This document shows positions 35,153 through 44,361 of a stretch of 64,000 bases of DNA, piece after piece. Made by a program: the position numbers and the translations under genes. The notes under the pieces were generated by a model, which saw nothing but the letters and a program-made list of their open reading frames with translations, was not told where the DNA came from and did no database searches. The stretch's first letter is position 1, and each line of letters opens with the position of its first letter. The stretch is taken from positions 626,816-690,815 of the forward strand of contig NZ_JACDUR010000002.1 in assembly GCF_013761175.1 (NCBI RefSeq), written 5' to 3'. This DNA comes from Nonomuraea soli (GTDB lineage Bacteria > Actinomycetota > Actinomycetes > Streptosporangiales > Streptosporangiaceae).

Positions 35153-36735
35153 CCGGCACGATGGCGCTGGTACGGCTGGCGCTGCGCCGTGACCGCTCCC
35201 TGCTGCCGGGCTGGATCCTGGTCATCGTGGGTGTCGTGGCAGGCACCGCCTCCGCCATCGCCGAGCTGTATCCGGGCATGGACGACCGGCTCGCCCTCGG
35301 CCTCACGATCGGCTCCACCCCGGCCCTGCAGGCGATCACCGGGCCGGTCTACGACCCCGCCTCGGTCGGCGGGCTGACGGCCTGGCGCGCGACCACGATC
35401 GCGGCTGTCCTGGCCGCGCTCATGAGCCTGCTGCTGGTCACCCGGCACACCCGCGCCGAGGAGGAGAGCGGCAGGGCCGAGCTGGTCGGCGCGTGCGCGG
35501 TGGGACGGCACGCCTTCCCCGCCGCCGCGCTCGTCGTCGCCGGCGGCGCCAACCTGCTCATCGCCGCGCTGATCACCGCGGCTCTGACCGCGCAGGGCCT
35601 GCCGGTCTCCGGCGCGCTCGCCTTCGGGCTGGCGATCGCCGGCACGGGATGGATCTTCGCCGGGGTCGCGGCGGTCACCGCGCAGCTCACCGAGCACGCC
35701 CGCACCGCCAACGGCCTCGCGGCAGCCGTACTCGGCGCGGCGTTCCTGCTGCGCGCCGCGGGTGACGCGGGCGGGTGGGAGGCGCTGTCGTGGGCGTCGC
35801 CGCTGGGCTGGGCCCAGCGGGTGCGGGCCTTCGCCGACGAACGCTGGTGGGTGATCGGGCTCGCGCTGCTGACCGCGGTGACGCTGGTCCTCGTCGCGGC
35901 AGCGCTGATCAGGCGGCGGGACCTGGGCTCCGGCGTGCTGCCGCCCCGCACCGGTCCCGCCGACGCCCCGCCGTACCTGAGCAGCGCACTGGGCCTGGCC
36001 TGGCGGCTGCACCGTGGCGGCGTCCTCGGCTGGGCGGCCGGCTTCGCCGTCATGGGCGCCCTGTTCGGGGCCCTGGCGCACAGCGCGGGGCAGATCCTGG
36101 GAGGCAACCCGCAGCTGGCCGCCATCCTGGAACGGCTGGGCGGCGAGAGCACGCTGGTCGACACCTTCCTGGTGACCGTCTTGGGCATGATGGGGCTGGT
36201 CGCAGGGGCTTTCGCCGTCCAGGCCGTGCTGCGGCTCCAAGGCGAGGAGGCTGCCCTGCGCGCCGAACACGTGCTCAGCGCGGCCGTGACCCGCCCCCGA
36301 TGGGCCCTCGCCCACCTCCTCATGGCCTGGGCCGGAAGCGCGGCGGTCCTCGGCATGGGCGGCCTCGCGATCGGCGCAGCGCACGGCATCCGCACCGGCG
36401 AGCCGGGCCAGGTCATCCGGCTCGCCGCGGCGGCCTGGGTGCAGCTGCCCGCCGTGTGGGTGGCGGCCGGGCTGACCATGCTGCTGTACGGCCTGCTGCC
36501 GCGGCTCACCGCACTCGCCTGGGCCATGCTCCTGAGCTTCGCCCTCCTCGGACAGCTGGGCGAGGTGCTCCAGCTCCCTGAGTGGATGCAGCGCCTGTCG
36601 CCTTACTCGCATCTGCCGCAGGCGCCCGGAGGGGAGCTCGATCCAGCTCCGCTCATCTGGCTCGCCGTGCTCGCCCTGGTCCTGGCCGGAGTCGGTGTGG
36701 CCGCCTTCCGCCGTCGTGACCTGACGGGAGCCTGA
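35149..36735 (+). CDS. ABC exporter permease, polyketide-antibiotic exporter family
   Basis: A 528-residue membrane protein with about 12 helices in two similar halves, each opening with a basic segment and a long first helix ([18 protein letters not shown], then [18 protein letters not shown]). This duplicated layout marks the permeases annotated as exporters of polyketide antibiotics, such as TipA-region or tetronasin transporters. The start is GTG 35149 overlapping the ATPase stop, or the ATG four codons later. The frame is open far upstream but is only antisense-like there. Confidence 0.9.
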
Positions 36736-36774
36736 CCGGCCTCGCCCCCGTCGTGATCGCGCAGCACGTTCAGG

Positions 36775-36999
36775 ACGGAGGCGGGGGAGGGATGATGGCG
36801 CGGAGGCCCCGGGACGCCGAGGCCCTCCTCACCGCCGACGCCGACCTGATCTCGCTCGGCCGTACCTTCCTCGCCAACCCGGACCTCGTCACCAGGCTTC
36901 GCCGCGGTGCCCACTCAACCCCGTCCGCGACGCCTACCTGATGTACGTCGGCGGCGCCGCCGGCTACACGGACTACCCCACCCTCACTTCGGCAAGCTG
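36775..36999 (+). pseudogene. decayed C-terminal end of an old yellow enzyme (NADH:flavin oxidoreductase)
   Basis: One frame reads DADLISLGRTFLANPDLVTR, the phosphate-binding end of old yellow enzymes. A second frame shortly after reads PLNPVRDAY and then AAGYTDYPTL, the usual last residues of the same family. A frameshift near 36913 separates them, and the N-terminal 300 residues are absent. The gene is therefore a remnant. Confidence 0.75.
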
Positions 37000-37549
37000 A
37001 ACGAACCGCATGAAGGACCCACCTGGTAGCCGATGCTCACGACACGGCGCCTGGCACCCCCAGTTTCAGACCAGGAGCAGAGCCTGTCCACGCGCCTTCG
37101 TGGACGGGCTCTGGACCCTCCGAGCCCCGTCCAGTCGCCCCTCTCCACCGGTGCTAACGGGCCACGTGGACGTCATTACAGTCCCACCAGGACGCGGTGC
37201 GAAGACCGGTGCCGTGTACGCGGCTGTCATCAGCCGCCATTCGGCAGGTGACCTGGTGTTTAGCGGGTACGGCGTCGCGGCGCGAGGTGTTCGGTGACGG
37301 CGGCGATGGCCTTCGGCCCGGGTTTGACGTAGCGCCGGGGCTTTGGCGGGCGATGGGGTGTTCGACGTGCGGCAGGCCGGTGGGGTCGAGCAGGTCCACG
37401 GTCACGGCGTCGGTGACGGGGCCGACGATGGTGTTGGTGTCCATGTCGAGGGCCCGACTGCAGCTTTATTGCAGTGATCTGGGATATGGAAGTGCTCCTG
37501 TGAGTTGTGATCACATGGCAGCACTCAATAGTCCATCGAAAGGGTATCG
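37000..37549. other. gene-poor stretch with a possible frameshifted small frame
   Basis: Nothing clearly functional is visible. On the minus strand, 37444 down to about 37340 reads MDTNTIVGPVTDAVTVDLLD, and a different frame from there to 37262 continues KPRRYVKPGPKAIAAVTEHL and stops. Both pieces have coding-like composition, so a small protein of about 60 residues may have been broken by a frameshift. I cannot name it. The 3' part holds the promoter of the next gene, which is A/T-rich near 37475-37550. Confidence 0.3.
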
Positions 37550-38032
37550 ATGCGCACACGCACGTTACAGCCTGCGAAAGCCCTCATCCTGTCCACCGCC
37601 CTCGTCTCCGCCGCCGTCCTCGCCAACCCGGGACCGGCGCAGGCGGCGGCCTACACCCCGGAGGCCGCCTGCACCGAGACAGCGGGTTACGGTGGCTGGG
37701 GCAGACTGGACAGCCGTCCCGTCACGCTCGGCACCAGCACGTGGGGCAGGGTCTTCCTGCTGTGGAACGGCTCGCGCGGCACCAACTGTGTGGCCACGAT
37801 CAAGACAAGCTTCGTCGGGGTGGCGACTTACACGCAGGCCACGCTCGCGATCGAAGGCGTCGGAATCTACAGAGACCCGCCGACGCTCACCGCCCGGAAA
37901 TACAAGTACTACGCCGCCATCGTGAAGGCTGCCGCTGGCAAGTGTGTCGCCTTCGCCGGCGAAATCGCCGACACCCGTCTCGACTACTCGACCGCCTATG
38001 GCAGCCGCGGATGGGGCAACTGCGGCTCATGA
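37550..38032 (+). CDS. SapA-like secreted protein (spore-associated protein A family)
   Basis: A 160-residue exported protein. A signal peptide runs to about PAQAAA, and the mature domain has the SapA pattern: WGRVFLLWNGSRGTNCVATI, a Gly-rich centre, then GKCVAFAGEI and a final WGNCGS. The cysteines are paired as in the Streptomyces protein found on spores. Function is not established for the family. A strong hairpin follows the stop. Confidence 0.8.
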   Translation: MRTRTLQPAKALILSTALVSAAVLANPGPAQAAAYTPEAACTETAGYGGWGRLDSRPVTLGTSTWGRVFLLWNGSRGTNCVATIKTSFVGVATYTQATLAIEGVGIYRDPPTLTARKYKYYAAIVKAAAGKCVAFAGEIADTRLDYSTAYGSRGWGNCGS

Positions 38033-38038
38033 ACCGTT

Positions 38039-38075
38039 CCGGGGGCGCCGTACGAGCGAGTGCGGCGACCCCCGG
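38039..38075 (+). terminator. long hairpin terminator after the SapA-like gene
   Basis: CCGGGGGCGCCG (38039-38050) pairs with CGGCG and CCCCCGG (38063-38075), with one bulged A. It begins seven bases past the stop and is followed by TTTCGTGTTT. Confidence 0.7.
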
Positions 38076-38329
38076 TTTCGTGTTTCGGCAAGCTCTCAGC
38101 CGCGGCTTCTCGGAACACGACCCGATTCTCGTGTGCCAAAGCGTGAACCGTCGGATCGGTTCAGACATAGGGCGGGACGGCCAAGCCGGCTGCGCCAAAT
38201 CTTGATCACTCAAGTGATCGAAACCATCATCTGGATGGGCGACGCACAGGGGAAGTTGGGCGCACGGGTCCGGAAGACGGTTGGCGATCTACCTCGGCGC
38301 CGCCGTAAGGCCGGCCCACCCTGCCGAGC

Positions 38330-40174
38330 TCACCAGCGGCGGCTGGGTTTCCTGTAGACGAGGCCGAGCTTCTCGGCGGCGTCCTTGCTTCCGCCGATCA
38401 TCTCGGCGGTGGACTTCGGGTCGGTGTTCCTCATCGACTCGATCAGCTCGGCAGCCAAGATCTCCGGAGGTCGGTCCCGGACGTCGATGACGAGCCCGAA
38501 CTGCAGCTCGGGAGCGTCGAACGAGTCCGTGCGCGCCGGATGGTGGAACGTCAGGCGCGCGGTGTCGAACTCCTGCAACCAGGCCGTACACCAGCCGGCC
38601 GAGCAGTCCCACCGGCCCAGGATCGTGGGGTCGGCGCGGAACCGTTCCGCCACCAGCCGGGCCACTGTCCTGGCGGGCCACTCCCACTGATGGTCCTGCT
38701 CGGCTCGGGCGAGCTCCCGGTCGTATTCGGACGCGTCGAAGCGCACCTCCGGCGGGGCAGCGCCCGGTGTCGAGGAGCGCCAGTCCTTCCAGACGACCTG
38801 CGGTCCCTCGCGCACGATCGTGACGTGGAGCCCGCCGCAGCACCCCTCGGTGCAGTACGCCTCGGCCAGCCGCACTTCCTTCGGCTCGTCCGTTGCCCTG
38901 AGCAGCCCGCTGGAGACCAACTGCTCGGGGCCTTCGGCCGGACCCTTGTCGAAGGCCGCCGCGACGACCGGCATCCCGTCGATCATGATCCTGGCCTCCA
39001 CCTGAGGATGGCCGACCGGATCCGGATCGGGTACGACGACCCGGATGGCGAACCTTCCCTCCGGGGCGCCCTCCCTGGACAGCTCTTTGATGATCCACGC
39101 GGCCCGTCTGGCCTCGACCGGATCATCCGAGCACGCGCCGCGGTCCAGCATCTCGGTCCACGGCCGGTCGGCCAGCACACGCTTGAGCCGGTCGATGAGA
39201 CCTCGTCGAAGCTCGCCGACCACCGGGGCCGCCGGGCCCGAGAGCAGGTCCTCGGCGACCATGGTCAGTAAGGCGGCCCGCGCCACCGTGGCCGGTCTGT
39301 GCCCGGCGAGCGCGACCCAGCGCTGATAGAGGGCCGAGGCGTGCTCGTAGCGGCTGATCTCGGTGCGATAGTTGCGGGTGCTGGTCATCGCGAGCAGGAG
39401 GGTTCCGGCCTGGTCCCACAGCAGGTCATCGACGACCGGCCGGTTGAGGAGCTCGGCCAGCTCGCATCCCTCGGCGATCTGCCGCGCCAGGTCGCTCGAC
39501 AGCAGGTCTCCTGGTGCCGACCGTACCCATGCGCGGGCGAGTGGATCCGGGTCCCCGGCCAGCGCCCTGATGGCGGTGATCCGGGCGTGGCGCCGTACAC
39601 GGTCGGCGAGCCAGATGAGGTCCCGCGTCGCGCCGGGGATCTTCGCCAGCGCCTCGACGGCGGGCTGATCGGCGAAGGAGAGCAGCCCGATCATCTTGAG
39701 CGTGGGGATGTCGCGTTGTACGGCGCTGCCGTTCAGCAGCCCCAGGCCGACGACGACGGCGCGCTGGTTTGTGCCGTTCTCGATGAGCCAGCGGGCGGTG
39801 TCGAGCAGCCTTGGTGAAGGGGCGGGGGTGAGTTCTTGGAGGACTCGGGTCACGTCCCAGGCGTCGAACGCCAGGTGGGCGCATCGGTCGTGGAGATCTT
39901 GGGCGGTCAGGGCTGGATCGCCGATGAATTCCCGCAGCAGGGCCGCCAGGGCGCCCCCTCGTTTCGAGGGCGGGACGTAGGGACGCCGGCCGCCGCCGGG
40001 AAACGGGCGGCCACTGTCGGGGAGTGGCCCATCCGGGTTGAGCTGGTGGAGACGCTGCGCGTGTTCGAGCAACGAGACCGGGCGGTCGAGCGCACCGCGC
40101 TCGCGGGCCACGCTCACCAGTCGGAGGAGGACTCGATTCTCTTCGTCATATGCGAACAGTACACGTCCGATCAT
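38330..40174 (-). CDS. 614-residue protein of unknown function
   Basis: A large soluble protein I do not recognise. Residues about 1-360 are helical with Leu/Ala-rich repeats that could be HEAT-like. The C-terminal 250 residues look mixed alpha/beta (FAIRVVVPDPDPVGHPQVEAR) and contain two Cys clusters, CTEGCCGG and WDCSAGWC, which could bind metal. It begins MIGRVLFAYDEENRVLLRLV. It lies in a stretch with other unassigned genes and fewer G/C-ending codons. Confidence 0.6.
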   Translation of the reverse strand: MIGRVLFAYDEENRVLLRLVSVARERGALDRPVSLLEHAQRLHQLNPDGPLPDSGRPFPGGGRRPYVPPSKRGGALAALLREFIGDPALTAQDLHDRCAHLAFDAWDVTRVLQELTPAPSPRLLDTARWLIENGTNQRAVVVGLGLLNGSAVQRDIPTLKMIGLLSFADQPAVEALAKIPGATRDLIWLADRVRRHARITAIRALAGDPDPLARAWVRSAPGDLLSSDLARQIAEGCELAELLNRPVVDDLLWDQAGTLLLAMTSTRNYRTEISRYEHASALYQRWVALAGHRPATVARAALLTMVAEDLLSGPAAPVVGELRRGLIDRLKRVLADRPWTEMLDRGACSDDPVEARRAAWIIKELSREGAPEGRFAIRVVVPDPDPVGHPQVEARIMIDGMPVVAAAFDKGPAEGPEQLVSSGLLRATDEPKEVRLAEAYCTEGCCGGLHVTIVREGPQVVWKDWRSSTPGAAPPEVRFDASEYDRELARAEQDHQWEWPARTVARLVAERFRADPTILGRWDCSAGWCTAWLQEFDTARLTFHHPARTDSFDAPELQFGLVIDVRDRPPEILAAELIESMRNTDPKSTAEMIGGSKDAAEKLGLVYRKPSRRW

Positions 40175-40382
40175 GATCCTGACGAGCAGGGAAGCCCGTG
40201 GCGATCGCCAGGGGGGCGCACTCGGACTGGATAGGGGACGATCCGGAGTCGGCCGAGGCGCGGCAGGTCCCGGCCGGCCGGGGTGGTCGCCGACCGGGCT
40301 GCCGGCGTGCGTCCCGGGTCCGGAGCCCTTGCCGTCGTCTGGACGGCATGCCGCTTCGCGGGACCGCAGCGCCGGATTCCGC

Positions 40383-41027
40383 TCACCTCGGTCTGGGAAT
40401 ACCCCCGCACAGGTAAATGGACTCCTGCAGCAGTTGCGGCGTCATCGTGATCCCGGTGAGGCGCTCGGCCAGAAGGAACGCCGGCCCTTCGTAGGGGTCG
40501 AGGCACGACGGGTAGACGACGTCGATCCGCTCCATGGTCTCGGCCAGTTCGTCCGGCATCTCCTGCGAGCCTTCCTGCGGTGGGAACCTGAGTTGGATCC
40601 TTCCGTCTTCGATCCAGTGGGAGTAACCGTCGTCGCGCGCGAACTCGAACCGGACCGCTCCGTCCTCGATCCAGTAGAAGTGGTCCATGCTCTTGACCTC
40701 GAGGTAGAAGTGGGAGACGAGACGGGTTCCCGCCGACAGCGGCAGGATGATCTCTTCCGTGATGCCGAGCAGGCCGTTGGCCTCGACCATGAGCACCCAA
40801 TCTCCGACCGCGACGGCACCGAAGCTCTCCCGCTGGTGAAAGCCTGTGCGGGAATGCCGGAGCAGCTCTTCGAGCGTCATGCGAGAGCAGTCGTCGACCT
40901 GGACGCCGAGTCGGGTCACCAGTTCCTCGGGCGTCAGGCCGCGGACATAGGTGAGGCAGTAGGCGTCCGCCAGCTCGGGGAAGCGCCCGCGGGAGAACCA
41001 GGAAAAGTCGTCAGGAGTCGCGATCAC
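40383..41027 (-). CDS. DUF6461-like protein
   Basis: A 214-residue protein with the N-terminal pattern FSWFSRGRFPELADAYCLTY followed by VRGLTPEELVTRLG, as in the DUF6461 proteins of actinobacteria. The middle has GAVAVGDWVLMVEANG and the family-type IEDG pairs. The function is unknown; these proteins are often present in several copies per genome. It is on the same strand as the 614-residue gene, 208 bases away. Confidence 0.65.
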   Translation of the reverse strand: MIATPDDFSWFSRGRFPELADAYCLTYVRGLTPEELVTRLGVQVDDCSRMTLEELLRHSRTGFHQRESFGAVAVGDWVLMVEANGLLGITEEIILPLSAGTRLVSHFYLEVKSMDHFYWIEDGAVRFEFARDDGYSHWIEDGRIQLRFPPQEGSQEMPDELAETMERIDVVYPSCLDPYEGPAFLLAERLTGITMTPQLLQESIYLCGGIPRPR

Positions 41028-41277
41028 CCGGTCATACTCGCAGTGGCTACCGACACAGCGACAACCAGAACGATGGCGGGTCCGCCTGGAGCGAGTTCCG
41101 GCGCGGGTGCGAGGCGCCGGTGAAGTCGACGCCTGTCGACAAGGACACGGAACCTAGGATCTGGACGGCTCCGGGGATCGCCGCGACCGATGAGCCTTGA
41201 ACGCCACCCGAAGGGCGAGCGGCAATCAAGGCCATCACCGGCCGGCACAGACAGTGCGAACTCCGCTACCGAGCCGC

Positions 41278-41922
41278 CTATGAGGCGATGCGGCGCAGGG
41301 TGAACCAGAAGGTCGGGACCGAGTTGGTGCCCGGTGTCACGTCGAGCAGGTCCCAGCCGGTGAACCTGGCGCGGAGTTCGTCGGCTGTGACGCCCTCCGC
41401 CCATGACTTGACCTGGGGTGCCGGGTTGCCGGCCGGCTCGGGGCCGTACCCGAACATCAGCAGCCGGGCTCCGGGGGTGGCCCGCTGGGTGAGGCCGGCG
41501 GCGTAGGCGTCGCGTCGGTGCAGGGGGATCCCGCAGTAGCAGCTCAGGTCGAAGAACAGGTCGAACGGGCCGGGAACGTCCAGGTCGTCGAGGCGGGTGG
41601 CGTCGCCGTGCAGGAGGTGTATCGGCGTTCCCGCCGTCTCGGCCTTCTGCCTGGCCTGGTCGATGGCGCTGTCGATCAGGTCGACGGCGGTCACGTCCCA
41701 GCCGTGTTGTGCGAGGTAGACGGCGTTCGTGCCGGTGCCGCAGCCGAGTTCGAGTGCGCGTCCGGGAGGCAGGGCGCCGTGGCCTTCCACCAGGGTGACC
41801 AGCTCGGGGGGCGTCACGCCTGTGTCCCATGGTGCCTTGCCGGCGCGGTAGAAGCCCTGCAGCGCGCGGTGCACGGACTCCTCTTCCCGCTCTTCCACTT
41901 GGGCGGTGTCGGGCTGGTTCAT
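41278..41922 (-). CDS. class I SAM-dependent methyltransferase
   Basis: A 214-residue enzyme. Motif I is ALELGCGTGTNAVYLA, and the acidic second motif is VTAVDLIDSAIDQAR. The segment FYRAGKAPWDTGVTPPEL at the N-terminus resembles thiopurine- and tellurite-type methyltransferases. The ATG at 41922 follows GGAGGAG and is preferred over an in-frame TTG. It is divergent from a TetR gene with inverted repeats between, which suggests induction by the substrate, perhaps a toxic compound. Confidence 0.88.
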   Translation of the reverse strand: MNQPDTAQVEEREEESVHRALQGFYRAGKAPWDTGVTPPELVTLVEGHGALPPGRALELGCGTGTNAVYLAQHGWDVTAVDLIDSAIDQARQKAETAGTPIHLLHGDATRLDDLDVPGPFDLFFDLSCYCGIPLHRRDAYAAGLTQRATPGARLLMFGYGPEPAGNPAPQVKSWAEGVTADELRARFTGWDLLDVTPGTNSVPTFWFTLRRIAS

Positions 41923-41938
41923 CGTCTCCTCCAAGAAA

Positions 41939-41970
41939 TTAGAGTTGAACTCTAGTGATGAAATCTAGAG
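41939..41970. promoter_or_regulatory. overlapping inverted repeats between methyltransferase and TetR genes
   Basis: TAGAGT-TGA-ACTCTA (41940-41954) is perfect. CTCTAG (41950-41955) also pairs with CTAGAG (41965-41970). The repeated AGAGTT/CTCTAG half-sites suggest a TetR dimer pair covering both promoters. Confidence 0.6.
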
Positions 41971-41983
41971 ATACACTTGAGAG

Positions 41984-42622
41984 ATGGACAGAGTCAAGCG
42001 GCCCGACAAGCGAGCGGAGCGCTCACGCCGTACCCACGAAAAGATCGTCGCGGCGGCTCGCGAGCTGTTCGTCGTGCAGGGTTACGGGGCGACGAGCCTG
42101 CAGGAGGTCGCGGACCGGGCGGGCGTGGCCGTCCAGACGGTGTACTTCGTCTTCCGCAACAAGCGCACGCTGTTCAAGGACGTCGTCGACGCGACCATCG
42201 CCGGGGACACCGAGCCGGTCGCCACCATGGACCGTGAGTGGTTTCGCGGCGCGTGCGCCGAGCCCACCGCGGCCGGGCACCTGCGCGCGCACGTGCATGG
42301 CACCCGCCAGGTTCTGGGGCGGGTCGCGCCGATCATGCCGCTGATCGCGGCTGCAGCGGCCACCGATCCTGAGATCGCCGCGTTGTGGCCGGCCGGACCT
42401 GACCCGCGTTACACCGTGCAGTACGGGGCGGCCGAAGCCCTGGTCGGCAAGCCTGACGCCCGTCCTGGCCTGTCCGTCGAGACAGCGGCGGATCTGCTGT
42501 TCGGCCTGCTCAGCCCGGAGCTGTATTTGCTGTTCGTCCGCGATCGTGGCTGGTCGCCGGATGCGTGGGAGGAGTGGGCGCGCACCACCCTGACGTCCCA
42601 GCTCTGTGTCGAATCCAGCTGA
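41984..42622 (+). CDS. TetR-family regulator
   Basis: A 212-residue repressor. The helix-turn-helix is LQEVADRAGVAVQTVYFVFR, with YFVF in place of the common YxHF. The basic N-terminal arm (DRVKRPDKRAERSRRTHEK) probably contacts the minor groove. It is divergent from the methyltransferase and 30 bases before the phosphotransferase-like gene, so it may control both. Confidence 0.9.
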   Translation: MDRVKRPDKRAERSRRTHEKIVAAARELFVVQGYGATSLQEVADRAGVAVQTVYFVFRNKRTLFKDVVDATIAGDTEPVATMDREWFRGACAEPTAAGHLRAHVHGTRQVLGRVAPIMPLIAAAAATDPEIAALWPAGPDPRYTVQYGAAEALVGKPDARPGLSVETAADLLFGLLSPELYLLFVRDRGWSPDAWEEWARTTLTSQLCVESS

Positions 42623-42652
42623 GCGACTCCGGCAGCGAAAGGCATCTAACAC

Positions 42653-43504
42653 GTGAAGGACACCGAGATCCCCAGGGCTGTGGCCGCGGCCGTCGGCACG
42701 GCCGCCATGTACGGCCTGGGCGGCGACGACGCCACGGTGCTGCACAACTCGAACCGGATCGCCGTACGGCTGCGGCCCAGTGGTGTGCTCGCGCGGGTCG
42801 CGCCGCTCGCGCAGCGTCCCGACTTCGAGGTCGAGGTGGCCCGGCGCCTCGCCGGGACCGGCAGCCCGGTGGCGGGTCTCGATCCCAGGGCCGAGCCGCG
42901 CGTCCATGTCCGCGACGGCTTCGCCGTGACTCTCTGGACCTACCACGAGCCCACCGCCGCGCCCGAGGACCACCCGCCCGCCGCCTACGCCGGCGCCCTG
43001 GCCCGGTTGCACGCCGGCCTGCGCGGCGTCGACCTCGCCGCGCCGTCCTTCACCGATCGCGTCGCCGATGCCCTCCGGGTGGTCGAGGACCCGGCCGTGA
43101 GCCCGGCCCTCGGCGCCGGGGAACGCGCGCTGCTGACCGGCACCCTGTACGGCATCAGCCGCGCCATCCTGGAGCGCCGCCCGCGACAACAGCTCCTGCA
43201 CGGCGAACCGCACCCCGGCAACCTGCTCGCCACCGCTGACGGACCACTCTTCACCGACCTGGAGACCGTCTGCCGGGGGCCTGTCGAGTTCGACCTCGCG
43301 CATGCTCCGGAGGGCGTCGCCGCGCACTATCCGGGCGCCGACGCCGGGCTGCTCGCCGACTGCCGGATCCTCAGCCTCGCCCTCGTGGTGTCCTGGCGTT
43401 GGGATCGCGACGACCAACTGCCCGACGGGCGTCGACGGGGCCGGGAGTGGCTCGCCCAGCTGCAGGACGCTCTCCACCGCCGGGAGCGCGGTGCCGGAGG
43501 CTGA
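42653..43504 (+). CDS. aminoglycoside-phosphotransferase-like protein
   Basis: A 283-residue APH-fold protein. The catalytic loop reads HGEPHPGN near residue 183, so the usual catalytic Asp (HGDxxxxN) is Glu. The metal motif is TDLE. The N-terminal lobe is short, with AVRL carrying the likely ATP-contact region but no clear Lys. Family members phosphorylate antibiotics or small alcohols; the changed residue leaves activity open. It follows the TetR gene by 30 bases. Confidence 0.8.
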   Translation: MKDTEIPRAVAAAVGTAAMYGLGGDDATVLHNSNRIAVRLRPSGVLARVAPLAQRPDFEVEVARRLAGTGSPVAGLDPRAEPRVHVRDGFAVTLWTYHEPTAAPEDHPPAAYAGALARLHAGLRGVDLAAPSFTDRVADALRVVEDPAVSPALGAGERALLTGTLYGISRAILERRPRQQLLHGEPHPGNLLATADGPLFTDLETVCRGPVEFDLAHAPEGVAAHYPGADAGLLADCRILSLALVVSWRWDRDDQLPDGRRRGREWLAQLQDALHRRERGAGG

Positions 43505-43861
43505 GCCCGGGCGTTGAGGGATCGTTGTCGGGCAGCGCTCTGCGTACCATCTGCCGTCATGGTCCGGTCGGGGCAGCCACGCCGGGGGATCGGAGATTTG
43601 CGTGTCGGTGTGTCGGATGTCAGCCGGGGAGGTGCGCGCCGCCGGGATGGCGGAGACCTGCGTACGGCGGGGCCGGGAGGCAGCCGACATGCGGCGAGAA
43701 TGGCTCTCGCCTTGTCCCCACGGGCGGAAAGCTGGTGAAATGGGGCGCCGTGTCCGAGCCGAGGGTCGATGGGGCCCGGCGAGGGTAGAGGCAGCAGCAA
43801 GGATGCCACCCGCCTTGATCATGTTGCCGTTCCGCTGGAGAAGCAGGGGTGGTGGGGAACG
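43505..43861. other. intergenic region before the anti-sigma gene
   Basis: These 357 bases contain no gene I can support. Frames here are short and lack start signals. The end supplies GGTGGGGAACG, the ribosome-binding site of the next gene. Confidence 0.4.
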
Positions 43862-44275
43862 ATGAAACTGGGTCCGGGAGCGGAACCGCTTGGGCTGGTC
43901 AGCGCCGGGGTGACTCTGGCGCAGCTGACGGACGTGCGTGAGCTGGCAGCGGCCACCGCGTACCAGCTGGGCATGCGGGCAGATGCCGTACCCGACGTCC
44001 TGATCGCCATCAACGAGATCGCCACCAACGCCGTCACCCACGGCCGTGCTCCGGCCCGGGTGCGCATCTGGCGCGAGTCCTCCGACCTGGTCGTCGAGGT
44101 GCGCGATGCGGGCCACTGGCCTGGCGCTGCCCGGGCCGAGTTGCCCTCCGATCTGCCGCCTGAGACCGTCCCCGGCGGCCGGGGGTTGTGGATCGCCCGC
44201 GCTGTCGCCCGGACGCTGGCCGTGGACACCGACCGCTCCGGCACCCGGGTCACCCTGAGATTCGCCCTGAACTGA
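43862..44275 (+). CDS. anti-sigma regulatory factor (RsbW/SpoIIAB-like HATPase)
   Basis: A 137-residue GHKL ATPase domain. The N box is AINEIATNAVTHG (residues 49-61), G1 is DAG at 82-84 and G2 is GGRGLW at 105-110. Such single-domain proteins bind and inactivate sigma factors and phosphorylate STAS antagonists. A STAS gene follows 86 bases later, a natural partner. I start at ATG 43862 (MKLGPGAEP) with GGGGAA before it; the frame is open upstream without a good start. No sigma factor gene is adjacent. Confidence 0.88.
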   Translation: MKLGPGAEPLGLVSAGVTLAQLTDVRELAAATAYQLGMRADAVPDVLIAINEIATNAVTHGRAPARVRIWRESSDLVVEVRDAGHWPGAARAELPSDLPPETVPGGRGLWIARAVARTLAVDTDRSGTRVTLRFALN

Positions 44276-44361
44276 TCGCTGCTTTCACCAATCCGCTCCG
44301 GCTACTGATCATGACGCCCGACTGAGCGTAAGCTGGGCAGCGAGATCACCGGGAGGCCGAC

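Noticed and set aside
38204-38219. GATCAC-TCAA-GTGATC inverted repeat considered as an operator or terminator.
   Set aside because: It is 110 bases from any gene end, short, and without a neighbour regulator; it may be chance.
43602-43865. An 87-codon plus-strand frame before the HATPase gene.
   Set aside because: It has no ribosome-binding site, its composition is Arg/Met/Ala-rich, and it runs into the start of a well-supported gene.
42023-44116. A 697-residue open frame on the minus strand across the TetR, phosphotransferase-like and HATPase genes.
   Set aside because: It is antisense to three genes with recognisable motifs and has no domain of its own.
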